Shown: positions 1 to 11,105, counted from the first letter of the stretch. The stretch is DNA of 64,000 bases from Romanomermis culicivorax (GCA_963922205.1 CAWUHX010000171.1:558001-622000); one strand, 5' to 3'. The notes: a model not told the origin generated them from the letters alone. Program-made: numbers and translations.

Positions 1-429
1 AGGAAAAAAATTGGGAAAATTCTGGTTATGTTAGTCCGAAATGAGCTCATGAAGAATATATTGGTGTTCTATAGGAGCGGATAAAGCAAGTTAACGATAG
101 AGTTCTCATGAGTTTATCTGCTATCAACATTTCTGTGATTCCGATTAGAATCATCTAATTTTATTTAGTTCTTGGTCCGGCGCAGAGCCTCGGGAAAATT
201 TTTTGATTTTCACTTTCTAAAACACTGGAAAATGAACCTTCATAACGTTGCAAAATAAATCGAACCAGACTGATGAAGAGTAATTTGCTTCCCATTCCAG
301 CACGAAGCGCCGGAAAAATTTTCGGGTTTTTGTATTCTACAACGCTGAAAAATAAATCTCTCCAACAGATAATTCGTGAACAAATGTTTTAAAATCGCAT
401 TCTAGATTAATGTCCTCAATTTTCACCTT
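1..429. other. No gene seen; two related short units
   Basis: No coding region is visible. Two related units of about 120 bases begin near 178 and 297. Each has a GCGC-rich start followed by GAAAATTTT and then TTCTA.AAC.CTG.AAAAT. They resemble the start of the dispersed family that follows. Confidence 0.4.
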
Positions 430-845
430 CAATAAACGCAAAAGTTCAGATTGCAAACGTTTAAAAAATTCCAATCATGGAGAGAAAAAATTGAGAGACT
501 TGATAGAAATCTCTATTTTCGGCGACATAATTGACTGTAAACAATTAGAAAATGAAATGAGCTAACTTGATTGATAGAAACTGTTGAGCATTAATTAGTA
601 AGTTGAAGCAGATATGCTAACAGCCACGCCTGATAGAAAATAATTATAATTATACCCATGACTGGCGCATAGCGCCAAAAAATTTTGACATTTTGATCTT
701 TTAAAGTCCACCAAAACGCATCTTTTCGGTTTAGAGTTCCCCAAAATTTTTTCCACAATGAGAACCATACCCAAAAATTTTTTCCTCATTTCGAAATTTT
801 TTCCTCAAAAGACCCCATTTGAGGGAAAAACGGTGTTTAAGACGC
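430..845. repeat. Dispersed repeat family D, copy 1
   Basis: This stretch aligns by eye with 2245-2635 and 50640-51005. Shared landmarks in order are GAGAGAAAAAATTGAGA, TGTTGAGCATTA, TATGCTAACAGCC, CACCAAAACGC and CCTCAAAAGACCCCATTTGAGG. No open frame is conserved between copies, so it looks like a non-coding mobile or satellite-like repeat. Its ends and target duplications are not clear. Confidence 0.6.
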
Positions 846-1379
846 ATTAGTTTTTTGTAAAAATCGTCCTCAACCTGTTTTTCAGCTAAACCATGTCATG
901 TCAGTCAGATAAGAAAAAACTGTGTGAGAAAATGGTTCACGACGACTGTAAAAGAAATGGTTTAAAAGAAATGGAATGCTGACAAAATTCTAAAAAGTCT
1001 GGAATTGTTTAGGAAGTTCAAATAGATTCACTTTTCGAATTCGACTACGAATATGTATCTCCTGTATATTTAACAACAACGTAAAAACTAGGGGAAATAA
1101 AATCGAAAATTGTGTAAATTTTCGGTCGAAATATTGTACTATCACCAACGATATCAATTTTCCTATTGGAATCAAACACAAAAAGTAAGAATTGCAGTTT
1201 TGAATCCAAATCTGACTGAATTAACAGAGAATATTCAAAATTTATTCTTATTCATCAGTCATCGACAGCCTATAAAATTTTCTGCCATGACACTAATACA
1301 CTGTTCGAAGAGAAATCGTTCTCTTTCGGGTCAAATATAGAAATAGGAAATATTATATTCATTGACTCGGCGTGCGAAG
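846..1379. other. No gene recognised
   Basis: A/T-rich sequence. Open frames here are short, have no recognisable domain and overlap on both strands. No repeat elsewhere in the window was matched. Confidence 0.3.
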
Positions 1380-1632
1380 CACCAAAAATTTTTTGCATTT
1401 TCACTCACTCTTCAAGTAAATTTAATGTTTGATCAGCCAAAAATTTTGTGCCAATTGGCACAAATGCTCAAAATTTTTTGTGCCATTCCAAATTTTTTTG
1501 TGCCAAAAACCATGTTTTGGCACAAAAAGAACAGTTTTTTGGCCTTTTTTGGGAAACATTTTGACTTTTTTCTACCCCCCCCCCCCAAATTTCGAATTTA
1601 CCCCCCAACTGGTCGGAGGTCTTACAGGTATG
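1380..1632 (+). mobile_element. Family C small element, 3' half only
   Basis: The right half matches the elements at 3113 and 24959: GACTTTTTTCTA, a run of C, AAATTTCGAATTTACCCC, AACTGGTCGGAGGTC and the terminal CTTACAGGTATG. The expected CATACCTGTA start is missing. The left part holds repeated TTTTGGCACAAAA and GTGCCAATTGGCAC palindromes instead, so this copy is truncated or fused to another repeat. Confidence 0.5.
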
Positions 1633-2244
1633 CCGTAAGGATACCAGGGATCCCCGGCGTTTTCGTCCCCGTCCCCCTCCCCGTCCCCAGTCTAAAAAAG
1701 TCATGGGGGATTCCATTTTTTGGGGAATTTCATTTTAGTAATGCAATTTGTTCTGTTGTGCTGGCTTATAGCTTTTAAACATGAGCATGTTATGGATGAA
1801 TGTTGGACCTTGTATTGTTTTTTCACATATTTGACTAAAACCTAGATTTTTCTAGATTATTTCCACAAAATCATTTTGTGGTTCTTTAGAATTTTCGACT
1901 TTCGGGAAGATAACTTTTTGCGTTGGGAAAATGATTAAGCATGGGACCATAGCAGAGGTTCTTCTGTCTGAAACAGTCATTCAATTCCATTGCTGCTTGC
2001 CTATTTTAGTTTGCCTGACTGAAAACATGTTAAATTCACTGAAAAATTCGACTTTTCAGGCAGGAAATAGATATTAAAAATAGTCATTTTCTAATGATAT
2101 AGAATATCAAAATCCAAACTTTTTCCGATGCTCTGCACTGCATTAATTACCGATCAATATCCGAGTCCAAAGTAAAATATCTGTCACACTTTTTTATGGT
2201 TTATACCAATGTTTTTTTTGCACTGTGCACAACTTTTTCCGTTC
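1633..2244. other. No gene seen
   Basis: The stretch begins with a C-rich tract (repeats of CCCCGTCC near 1662-1690) and continues as plain A/T-rich DNA. Near 2215 there is one copy of the TTTTTTGCACTGTGCA palindromic motif that recurs at 59450-59520. Confidence 0.3.
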
Positions 2245-2635
2245 GTGCAGAATTTTTTTTCAGATATTTAAAAAATTCGAAGCATCGAGAGAAAAAATTG
2301 AGAAAATGGATGAAAAATCTCAATTTTCAGTGACATAGTTGTCTGGTAACAATTAAAAAATGAAACGATCTAAATCGATTGATAGAGAATGTTGAGCATT
2401 AGTAAGTTGAAGTAAATATGCTAACAGCCGGGCCTGATATGAAATAGTTATACCCGTCTTTTAGAAAAATTTTAGATTTTGATTCTTTTAAGTCCACCAA
2501 AACGCTTCTTTTGGGTTTCGAATTCTCAAGAATTTTTTTCCACCATGAGATCCATAATGAAAACTTTTTTCCACATTTTGAAAATTATTTCCTCAAAAGA
2601 CCCCATTTGAGGAAAAAAATGGTGATTTCAATTCT
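2245..2635. repeat. Dispersed repeat family D, copy 2
   Basis: Same landmarks and order as 430-845, including TGTTGAGCATTAGTAAG, TATGCTAACAGCC, CACCAAAACGC and CCCCATTTGAGG. The two copies are clearly alignable with scattered substitutions and small gaps, which suggests an old dispersal. Confidence 0.6.
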
Positions 2636-3112
2636 TTCATAATTTTTCTATTTTATTTTGATGCGTGGTGGTTAGCAAATGTCATTCTTGCTTATGCTTA
2701 TAGCTTTAAATTATCAGCAAATTATAGAAAAATGCTTCTCTGTTGTTGCATTTTGATGAATTTGAAGGAAAGCAACATTTTTCTTGGTTATTTTCAAAAA
2801 TTTTTTCACCGATCTTTGAAATTTTTTTGACTTCTGCGTGATTAAAACACATTGAGTCTGTTGGTTGAAGAATCCTAATTCTTGCTTGCCTGCCTATTTT
2901 CTTAATTTTAGCTTGCCAGCTTGAAAATTAATTAATTCACCCAAAAATTAACCTTTTGTTCTAATGTAGGAAGTAAGATGAAAAAGTTGGAAAGATTCAT
3001 TTTCGGACGTCCTAAAATATCAAAATCGAGAAAATTTTTGGCACTGCCTCCCAACAAGTTACTCATAACAATTTTTTCATTTCTCTCCTTCTTGATAATG
3101 AAAAGAAAGGTC
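2636..3112. other. No gene seen
   Basis: A/T-rich intergenic-type sequence. I found no domain, repeat partner or RNA gene. Confidence 0.3.
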
Positions 3113-3334
3113 CATACCTGTACCTGGGGAGAGGGAGGGTTGGGGGGGGGCCCAACTTGGCCAACCCTGTACCCAAAATCATCCAACCCCCCCCCCCAGT
3201 TTGCAAAAAATTAAAAAAGTTCGCAAAAAAGTGTATTTTTTTAGGTCTTTTTTGGGAAAAAATTTCGACTTTTTTCTATCTGCCCCAAAATTTCAGATTT
3301 ACCCCACCAACTGGTCCGAGGTCTTACAGGTATG
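3113..3334 (+). mobile_element. Family C MITE-like element with TIRs and 8-bp TSD
   Basis: The element starts CATACCTGTA and ends TTACAGGTATG, which are inverted repeats of each other. It is flanked by GAAAGGTC on the left and GAAAGGTT on the right, a 7-of-8 target-site duplication. The inside has G-run and C-run blocks and no coding capacity. Short terminal inverted repeats with 8-bp duplications are typical of non-autonomous hAT elements; the hAT assignment is inference from the duplication length. Confidence 0.75.
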
Positions 3335-3359
3335 GAAAGGTTTTACAAATATCTTAAAT

Positions 3360-3562
3360 ATTGCCTGTAATTGGGTGGGAGGGGCTTGGGTGGGGGACCC
3401 CCTAACTTGGCCAACCATATACCCAACCCCCCAGACTTGGAAAATTGGCAAAAAATGCCTTTTTTCTGCCTTTTCTGCGAAGGCTTTTCCCACTTTTCCC
3501 GAGCCCTCCGCCAAATTTCTGGTTTACCCCCCCCCCAACTGGTCAGACCTCTTACAGGTATG
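3360..3562 (+). mobile_element. Family C MITE-like element, second copy
   Basis: It begins at ATTGCCTGTAA and ends CTTACAGGTATG, with the same internal order as its neighbour: G-rich block, TTGGCCAACCATA, CCCCCCAGACTTGG, TTTACCCCCC and AACTGGTCAGACC. No convincing target duplication is visible. The first copy ends only 25 bases upstream, so the pair may have arisen by nested or adjacent insertion. Confidence 0.6.
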
Positions 3563-3914
3563 ATCCAAGCAGCATATTCTTCAACTTGTACTAGTTTGAT
3601 ATGGGAAATTAGCCATTTAGACAGCATTTTTTGACGTTTTAATGTTGATTTAGAATAAAGTATGCCTTGTTTAAAAAAACTTGTAAACTAATTTCAGTGT
3701 AATTTCCATTTTTATGACGATTTTCTCTTCTCTCTTGCTCATTTTCCTTCATCATCTTCTCTATCATTACTAGGAAGAGGGTCAAATCTGCTAGGCATCA
3801 GCAGGATCCTGCTGGGGGTCAATAAAAATCTGCTGGGGTCAGAACCCCCCCCCCCCCCAACCCCTTTCCCACATGTGCATGCATGGTTCTCATCCTAGAT
3901 GATTTGTTATTTAT
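3563..3914. other. No gene; C-run block
   Basis: Contains a tract near 3780-3890 with CTGCTGGGG repeats, a run of more than ten C residues and an end reading ACATGTGCATGCATGG. It resembles the ends of the C/G-run elements seen elsewhere but lacks a clear partner start. Confidence 0.3.
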
Positions 3915-4865
3915 GTATGTATTCTGATTTTTGGTTGGAAATCACCGATTTTTTCCAATTTTCTGAAAATTGCGTCAACCTGAGAATTAAAATAACACAT
4001 TTAATGAAATCTGAACCACTGATATTATATGTTTTTAAACTTTTTTGGCATTAGAAATTCAAAATTTCAGATTAACACATTTTTGTGTTTCATGAATTCA
4101 TTTAAATTTTTGGCCAAAAATTGCCGATTTTTTAACTTTCTGGACAATGGATGGGCCTGCAACTTGGAATAATACGTCCAGTGAAATTCATGGCGGTGCT
4201 GTTTGAATATTTTTTGACTCTCTTGACATCAGAAAGTTGCTAGTTTCGAATTAGACGATTTTATGTTCCTGGATTTAATTCACCGTTTTTATCAAAAAAT
4301 GGCTGATTTTTCCAATTTCCTGGAGAATCGGTCAGCCTCACATTTAAAATAACAGTTTTGATTAAAGCAATGATGCTGATTTCATATCCATTGATCTTTT
4401 AGATGTCGGAAAACTTGTTGTCTCGATTCTAGGTGATTCTAGGCGTGCATTTCATGTGATTTTCGGCCCAAAATCTTCGATTTTTTTGGTTTTCTGGATA
4501 ATCAATCAGTTTAAAAGTTGAAGAAAAGCTGCAAATCAGCCGTATTGATTTCATATAAATCAATAGTTTGGACGCCATAAAAATCCTACACAATATTTCA
4601 TGCTTGCATATAATTTGATTTCAGGTTGAAAATTTCAGTGTTTTCATTTTTCTGAAAAGTCAACCTGTCTCAGCTCAGGAATAATTTTTCCAATGTATTC
4701 AGTGGTGCTGATTGCATATTTTTTAACTTTTTTGGCACCAGAGAAAAATCATATTTCCGAACTTTACAATTTTTTCATGTATTTATGCTTACTTTTGGTC
4801 GAAAATCTCTAATTTTTTTGTTTTTTTGAGGAATGAAGTCCTCTGAGCACTTAAATGATGGTTCC
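3915..4865 (+). repeat. Satellite family A, about six diverged units
   Basis: A core of GGCCAAAAATTGCCGATTTT type followed by TTTCTGGA.AAT recurs near 3947, 4133, 4303, 4476, 4640 and 4812, a period of about 170-185 bases. Each unit also has GTGCTGATTTCATAT.TTTT and CTTTTTTGGCA blocks. The same family recurs at 55844-56590 in this orientation and at 59600-60950 in the opposite orientation. Units here are more diverged, implying an older array. Confidence 0.7.
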
Positions 4866-5097
4866 AGTCAGGGTTTTTTTCCACACTGGTCGTTCTGCAT
4901 CTTTCGGAAATTGGCCAGAAATAACTGTATAGAGAAAAAAGCCCTTTTGGTGCCAGAAAGATTGTAGTTTAGAATTACTTTAGCACACATTTCATTAGTT
5001 AATTGATGTGTCATCACATTCTTTAACACTGGTATTTATTTTCAGCTGAATTACTATGTTATACATCAGAATGGAATCAGAATTGTGACAATTTCAT

Positions 5098-5192
5098 CGG
5101 GTCTGGGTCCAAAATTTTGGGAATATTGGGTCTGGGTCGAGGTCCAACGAAATGGTCCGGTAATTTTGGGTCTCATTTTAGGTCCGGGTACT
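5098..5192 (+). repeat. GGGTCTGGGTC short repeat tract
   Basis: Degenerate copies of GGGTCTGGGTCC recur within about 95 bases, producing an isolated G-rich plus strand. No function can be read from it. Confidence 0.5.
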
Positions 5193-5209
5193 CAATACAT
5201 GTCTATAAT

Positions 5210-5600
5210 AAATAAGTATTTACAACATTTCATTCAAGTACATTTTTATATTCACAAAATCCAGAGTTTGATCACGGATCGCAGCATGTTCTCTGATGCT
5301 GCATCCAATGATTAAAAGGCCACAAACATCCCATCTCTTCCCGAGTGACTCGAACAAACACTGGATGGAATATATGCCAATCCAGATGTGGAATGGTATA
5401 TTCTTGACTCTGATGCTGGGATGAATGTGGCCACACCACTCAAAATTCAGCATAGAGATGCTGCCGCAAATCAAAAAGATAAATTAGACAGCATAAGTGA
5501 AAAATCAAATCGGAAATTACTCATCATGAGGACTTATGGCAAATCCAAAGTCAATGGGTGGAACCACTCCAATTGAAGCTGGCCTTTAGAATTTCTGAAT
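5210..5600 (-). pseudogene. Protein-kinase-like pseudogene, 3' exons
   Basis: Read on the minus strand, an exon fragment near 5580-5520 encodes VPPIDFGFAIS, matching a kinase metal-binding DFG loop, and is followed by a GTAATT donor. An acceptor near 5461 opens a second exon encoding GHIHPSIR, then IPFHIWIGIY and a LFESLGKRWDVCGLL helix region, as expected for a kinase C-lobe. The same two exons with the same splice position lie at 34500-34880 on the plus strand, where the catalytic HNDLEVEN is also kept. No intact frame spans the piece. Kinase assignment is from motif order; substrate and role are unknown. Confidence 0.6.
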
Positions 5601-5901
5601 GTAGAAATTTCCTCATATCCTGTTATTTGTTCTTATTTGTCTGCAGGATCTAACTGTCATTCAGTAAATCTTACTCAAGTATCCCTCTGAAAAGACTATG
5701 CTGTAGCATTCATTTCTGGATCATTTTTGTTCAGTTTTGGAGTTTTACTGACTGTATTGTTTGACATAGGACAACGATTTTCTATAATTGTTGTCCAAAT
5801 TGGGTAAAAAAAAGTGTGGATAGTCCACTTTAGGACATTTGGATGATTTGTTCCACATATTGAGTTATTCTGTATATTATGTTTTTTAAAATCCTTCTTA
5901 C

Positions 5902-6027
5902 TTGGAGAGTGCTGGGTGATCAAATCACTGGGAGAGAATTCTGGAATTTTTTCCTCACTTTCAATGAATTCGGGGTCAGCAACATCCATTTGAGGGTAAG
6001 AATTGGATGCAACAAGAATTTTCAGAC
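5902..6027 (-). CDS. Isolated coding-like exon, unknown protein
   Basis: On the minus strand a TTTCAG acceptor opens a 126-base exon (42 codons, no stop) closed by a GTAAGA donor. It encodes an acidic stretch including QMDVADPEFIESEEKIPEF. No neighbouring exon could be joined with confidence and no family was recognised. It lies upstream of the kinase-like exons at 5.2-5.6 kb on the same strand and might belong to the same gene, but that is not shown. Confidence 0.35.
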
Positions 6028-6239
6028 CTGAAACCATGGTTTTAGATGAAAATATGTGTGATGATTATATGGAATTTAAATAAAATTTTAGAACACAAAA
6101 GTTTTCCTTGGTTTTTTTGAGTGTATCAGGACAGTATATTTGTGGGCAAAAGGATTTTAGTTGGAAAAGATTTAGTTTTTGGTCAAAATTGATTTAGTTT
6201 TTAGTGTTAATTAAGATCATTTTCAAAACACAAATCATT

Positions 6240-7230
6240 GAGTGAGGTTCTAAAGCCTGAAGCTTTCAGTGAACTCTGGGTCACTATTAGCCAACGGAGA
6301 TGGAAAAACTATAGGTGGAGAGACCTTGGTTGAAAAATATTTTTGTTTTTGTGTTCAAATGTGGTTATTCAGCTGGATTGAATCAATTTTCAGAATGTGA
6401 ATGTTTGGGAGAGATTTTCAGGATTGGAAATTGCCCCCAATCGGTTAAGGGCCTCCAATTTATCTTGATGGGTCAAAATTGATCTTGGTTTAGATTTTTT
6501 TTTATTTTTTGTTGAAAATGATGTAGTTTTTTAATAAATTAAATGAAATCTTGAAATGCGAGTGATCTATGTTATTCTTCAGGTCAAGAGACTACTCTTG
6601 ATGAATATTGGCCCCTGATTTACCGGAAAGAGTCAAAAATGACTTTGCATGAAAATTAGCTGACATTTCATAAAAACTGGTTTTTCAAGTGAATTGAATT
6701 AAATTTTAAAATGTGTTTAATTAATAAATGCTGAGCCCTGATTTACCCGGTGCTATCATGATATGAATTTCACAGTTGATTTCAATCAAAAAATTGCCGA
6801 TTTTTAATCAAAAATTAGTTTAGTTTTCCTGGTTGATCCAGTCAATTTTTGGAAGACAAGTGATTGTGAGGCATTTTCACCCCAAGATATTACTGCCAAA
6901 CTATCCTGGGTCCCTGATTCTCCTGGGAGTTCCTCAACATGTATGTGAAAATTGATTTTAGTTCAAAAATTCTCCATTTTCAATCTCAAATGATATAGTT
7001 TTTCTAGTACAATAAGTGTTTTGTAATTTCGAAACATGATTGTTGCATGTTATTTCTTGGGTTAGGAGACTACTCCCAATGAGTTCTGATCTTCCTTTTC
7101 ATCTGGAAGTGTCACTTTATCGAAGTTAAAAATAATTTTACTAGAAAAGTTTTGCCTTTTCAATCAAAAAAAAGACTTTTCAAAGTAAATCAAATTGAAT
7201 TTTGGAATGCAAGTAATAGGGCTGAGGAAC
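6240..7230 (+). repeat. Satellite family B, about six units
   Basis: A unit of roughly 150-185 bases recurs. Landmarks are GAATTGAATTTTGGAATGCAAGTAAT-like blocks near 6385, 6545, 6697, 6837, 7015 and 7195, each followed by GAGACTACTCTTGATGA and CCTGATTTACC blocks. Units are diverged. Related pieces continue to about 7740 on the far side of an inserted element. Confidence 0.55.
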
Positions 7231-7641
7231 TGTATATGTAATAGCAGAGGTGGGCTACAGGTACACCCGAGAAATCATGGACCATATGGCTAGCCATTAG
7301 GGGAGCCCACCCCCAGGATTTTCTAATCCCATAGCTGGCCATATGATAGCTGTAGGGAGTCACATGCCTTTGGTCTGAAAAATACTGAAAATTGTCAATT
7401 TTCGAAGGAAAAAATGGTCAAAAATGTATATTTTGTGGGCGTTTGTGCCATGTATACATTTTTTCAGTCTGTTTAGGAAAGAATTACAAAATTTTGAACT
7501 ATTTTTCTGACTTTTTTTCGTGAGAGAATAGGATTTGTTTTCCTTCAGAAACTCTTCCAAGCAAAATTTTGGAAATTACTGACCCCTGCCCAAGAAGTCA
7601 CTCAACCTCTCCCCAGATTTCTAGACCCTGCCACATGTATG
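7231..7641 (+). mobile_element. Family E small element, older copy
   Basis: It aligns with 9435-9876. Both have an inner hairpin of CCATATGGCTAGCCAT and its reverse complement, then AATGGTCAAAAA, CCTTCAG..AC.C and an ATGTATG end. The ends here are decayed and the flanks TGAGGAAC and CAAGGGAC match at 5 of 8 positions, a possible worn 8-bp duplication. It interrupts the satellite B region. Confidence 0.55.
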
Positions 7642-7999
7642 CAAGGGACTACTACTAATGAATGATGTGCCTCCGATTTACCTGGGGCTATTACGATACA
7701 TATGCCTAAGTTGATTTTAAGTGTTTTTTGTTATAATGTATAAGTATATATAATATATATAAGTAAATGTAGTTTTGTTTTCATCATTGTTTATTATCAA
7801 TGATGCATGCCATTAAAAGTTTCCACATCAAGATATCCATGTTTTTTGCACCTTCAGATATTTTGATATCTGGATATATCTGCATATTTTTAATGTTGTT
7901 TGCAAAGAGGTAAAAAGAAGTCACATATTAAGTGATAATATATGCATCAACTACAATACTACTGAACCTTTTCTTGTTTATGTGTTGCAACTTTGTGTG
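7642..7999. other. No gene; A/T-rich with GATATC-type repeats
   Basis: Contains a TATA-rich tract near 7740-7765 and repeated AGATAT.CATG and GATATCTGGATAT motifs near 7830-7890. Similar motifs in reverse orientation lie at 9115-9190, outside the right end of the foldback element, hinting at a larger nested inverted repeat. Confidence 0.35.
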
Positions 8000-8007
8000 A
8001 TAATGTA

Positions 8008-9067
8008 GGGTCTATTCTCAACTGAGTGATTCTCAATTGAGTAATTCTCAAAATAGGGAATTCCCATTTAGGCAATTCCCAATGAGCAATAGATAATGTA
8101 ATTACTCTTTCTGCATATTTTTCTTCTTTCCTCTATATTCTTCTTTGTATTCTTTTTTCTTTCATTATATGTTTTTGCATTTTGATCTTTTGTCTCTGCT
8201 TCCTTTCATTTTCTTCTTTCTTGTCATTTTATTTTTTCCTTTTTTGCTCATGAAACAATACATTACAAGTTGCCATTTTCAATAAGCATTGTCTCCCATG
8301 TAAGTCTTATACAATTCCACATGCTTCATTTCCTATTTATATTTATCCTTTGTGATTTTTTCTTCATTCTTACTTATTTTCCATGTTAGTTTTTTCCTTT
8401 TACTTCTTTATGTTTGTCTTTTTCTGTTATTCTGATTCTTTTTCTTTTGTTCTTTTTTGCATTATTTTTTCTCTCTTCTTAGCTGCTTTCTCTATCTTGC
8501 TTCTTCTTTCATGTCACTTTTTTAATTTTTTTACTTTTCCTATTTTATTTTGTTTTTTTTGTCTTATTTCTTTTGATGTTTTGTTTCTTCCAATATTTTT
8601 TGTCTAAACTTTTATGAAGATTTAACACTTAGAATAATGAAAGACTCAAGCATGCTGAACTGTACAAGAATAACATGGAAGATGACAGCTATTTAAAATG
8701 ACAACTTGTAATTTATGGTATCAGGAGCAAAAAAAACAAAAAATTGAATGACAATACAAAAGAAAATGAAACAAGAGGGCACTGACCAAAGATGAAAATG
8801 AATGACCATACATAAAGACAAGATAAGCAACACACAGAACTAAAAAACCAAAACTGAAGAAACTCTATTACATTCTTGATTGCTGATTCAGAATCACCCA
8901 ATTCAGAGTTTGCTGATTTGATAATTTGCTCAAATGGATATCCCTCACATGGAAATCACCTGATTGGGAATACACTTACTTGAAAATCACTCACTTGGAA
9001 ATAACCCACTTGGGAATCGCCCATTTGAGAATAGCTTACGTTGGAATCACTCACATGAAGATACCCC
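8008..9067. mobile_element. Foldback-type element with 8-bp TSD
   Basis: Both flanks carry ATAATGTA (8000-8007 and 9068-9075), a perfect 8-bp duplication. The left end starts GGGTCTATTCTCAACTGAG and the right end, read inversely, starts GGGGTATCTTCATGTGAG. Both arms are built of a roughly 15-16 base repeat of GAGTGATTCTCAATT type. Between the arms the plus strand is pyrimidine-rich (8100-8620) and then purine-rich (8640-8870), so the whole can fold back on itself. There is no transposase. This matches foldback elements with repetitive arms; the superfamily is uncertain. Confidence 0.75.
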
Positions 9068-9289
9068 ATAATGTAGTACCTAACTTCTCAGTAACCTTTG
9101 TTTACTTTTTGAACAGTAAAAAATCCAAGTATCCAGATACTTTTTCACATTGGAATATCCATTTTTCAAAATATCCATCTGGATATCTGATGCTCATCAC
9201 AATTGATTATTTTAGCTATTAGATAATAATTGATTATTTAGATTAACTATTTTATGTATTTGTCAAATTAATATAGATATAGATGGTGG

Positions 9290-10771
9290 TCAATGGGGGA
9301 CCAGAAGAGCTAAAAGCCTATGTCAGCAACCAAGAAGACACAATTACGGACATCAAAGAGGAGGCAGAATATGTCATTGCAGCATTACTTGTGACAATAT
9401 AAACAGTAATGCTGATGTAGATGCTGACGTTAATCATACATGTAATTGGGGGGGAAGTGCTATGGGAACCCCCCCCCCCAGAAATCGTCGACCATATGGC
9501 TAGCCATTAGGCGACCGCCCCCCTAGGATTTTCCAATCCTATGGCTAGCCATATGGTAGCCCTAGGGACCCCCATAGTTTTAGTCGGAAGAATACTGAAA
9601 AATGTCATTTTTTCTATGAAAAATGTCAATTTCTGAACAAAAAAATGGTCAAAAACGTCAATTTTCTTGGCGCTTCGCGCCCTAAGTACATATTTTATCA
9701 TTTTTTAGACAAAAATTACTACTTTTTAAACCGTTTTCGGACATTTTTCATGGAAAAAATCGAATTTTTTTTCCTTCAGGGACCCCTCCCCCCAAAATTT
9801 TGGGAATTATTGACCCCCGGCCCCAAAAAAGTGCTCCAACCCCCCCCCCAGACCTCGGAGCTCCGTTACATGTATGACGTTAATGATGATGCTGGCAATT
9901 CAATTGCCAACTACAGCAAGAGTCCACATCAGCTCAGGATTTTTGGCAACTTTGGAAATTTTAAGCCATCTATCAAGCCCAGAGGTAAGAAGCATACCTG
10001 GACAAACCGTCATTTTATCTATTTAAGCAATATTTGACTTGACATCATTAATAAAATGCCTATAAGAAGTATTATTTGGGATGGCTTTGAGGAAACAAAT
10101 GACAATATGGCAAAGAGCAATTTTTGCAGTATGAAGCTCGTTCAATCGTCTTGTTCATCCCCAAAAAAATGTACACAGTCACACCAGTCGAAATTTTAAT
10201 TTTGTTCTAAAACCTATCAATTCAACTTCAAAGCTCGTTTTTCTGAAATGAAACATTTAAAGAAAGATACAAATGGAAATGAAAAGCCCAAAAAACTTTA
10301 GATGACGCATTTCAGCCAGTGAGTTTCATAGTTTATTGGAATAAATCATTTGAAATTCGGATAATTTTCAGATAAAATAATGGATCAACAGTGATGCTCG
10401 TTCCAAAAAAATGATAAAAAAATTGCTGAAATGATAATTTTAGACAACTTACCATTCAGCCGCGTAGAAGACATTGGTTTCATGGCCCTTATGAAGGAAG
10501 TAAGATAAGAAATATGAATCAAGTTTTTGTTTAAGTTGGTGTGTGCCAATTATCTATATACAGCTACTCATGTAGAGAACTGTTATATACTATGCTTTCT
10601 TCAGATTATTCCTTCATATAACTTGAAATTGCTCTGCTTCTACACAGGAAAAGTAGACGAAGTATATATGAAATTGGGAGAAAAAGTTAAATTAGAAATT
10701 CAAACTTTCATCTATAACCGAGTATCTTTTACGACTGATATTTGGTCGAATCTGATGGAATCGCTGTTAAG
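9290..10771 (+). pseudogene. ZBED-type hAT transposase pseudogene
   Basis: Three exon pieces remain. A first exon runs to a perfect AGAG/GTAAGA donor at 9984 and is split by the element at 9435-9876. A second piece, ending at 10499, encodes NLPFSRVEDIGFMALMKE, preceded by RSKKM and a one-base frameshift in a run of A. The third exon (10605-10771, TTCAG acceptor, GTAAAT donor) encodes IIPSYNL through VSFTTDIWSN. The order PFS.VED.GF..LM, then P.Y.LPS, then SFTTDIW is diagnostic of ZBED/hAT transposases, with D of TTDIW the first catalytic acid. The rest of the catalytic core and the dimerisation domain were not found. Confidence 0.75.
9435..9876 (+). mobile_element. Family E hAT-type MITE inserted in an exon
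   Basis: Ends are CATACATGTAA and TTACATGTATG, perfect inverted repeats. The 8-base flanks are both ACGTTAAT. Removing the element plus one flank rejoins the surrounding frame (DADVN followed by DDAGN) because element plus duplication is 450 bases. The inside carries poly-C blocks and a CCATATGGCTAGCCAT hairpin but no coding sequence. The perfect duplication and ends mark it as the youngest of the small elements here. Confidence 0.9.
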
Positions 10772-10964
10772 GTAAATATGCATTACATCTATTCAAATAT
10801 ATAGCTTATTTTTTGGCAATTAAATCAATCATTGCCTTTACCTTTTCTATTTTTTGCTTGACTTTGCATGGAGATGAATAAAATGTTTGGGAAATTATGT
10901 TACTTATGACATATCTTTATCTTAAACACTAAGCAGGATTTCTTAATTCCATTATATTCTAAAG

Positions 10965-11105
10965 TTTAAACTCGAAAAGAACTCGAAATAATGGTTGGAA
11001 AAAATCGAGTTCGAGTTCAAGTTTTAAATTTCAAAGTTTTTGAGTTCGAGTCTGAGTTCAAGTTGCCAAAATTGTCGAGTTCTAATCGAGTTTGAGTATT
11101 TGAAA
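10965..11105 (+). repeat. GAGTTCGAGTT short repeat
   Basis: About 140 bases composed of degenerate CTCGAA and GAGTTC units (for example TCGAGTTCGAGTTCAAGTT). Flanking DNA is ordinary A/T-rich sequence. Confidence 0.5.

Noticed and set aside
1362..1778. 138-codon frame with a proline run
   Set aside because: It crosses the poly-C block of a family C element and family D-like repeat. Proline runs come from the C-run and no exon signals support it.
8383..8607. 74-codon frame rich in F, S and L
   Set aside because: It is the translation of the pyrimidine tract inside the foldback element, not a membrane protein gene.
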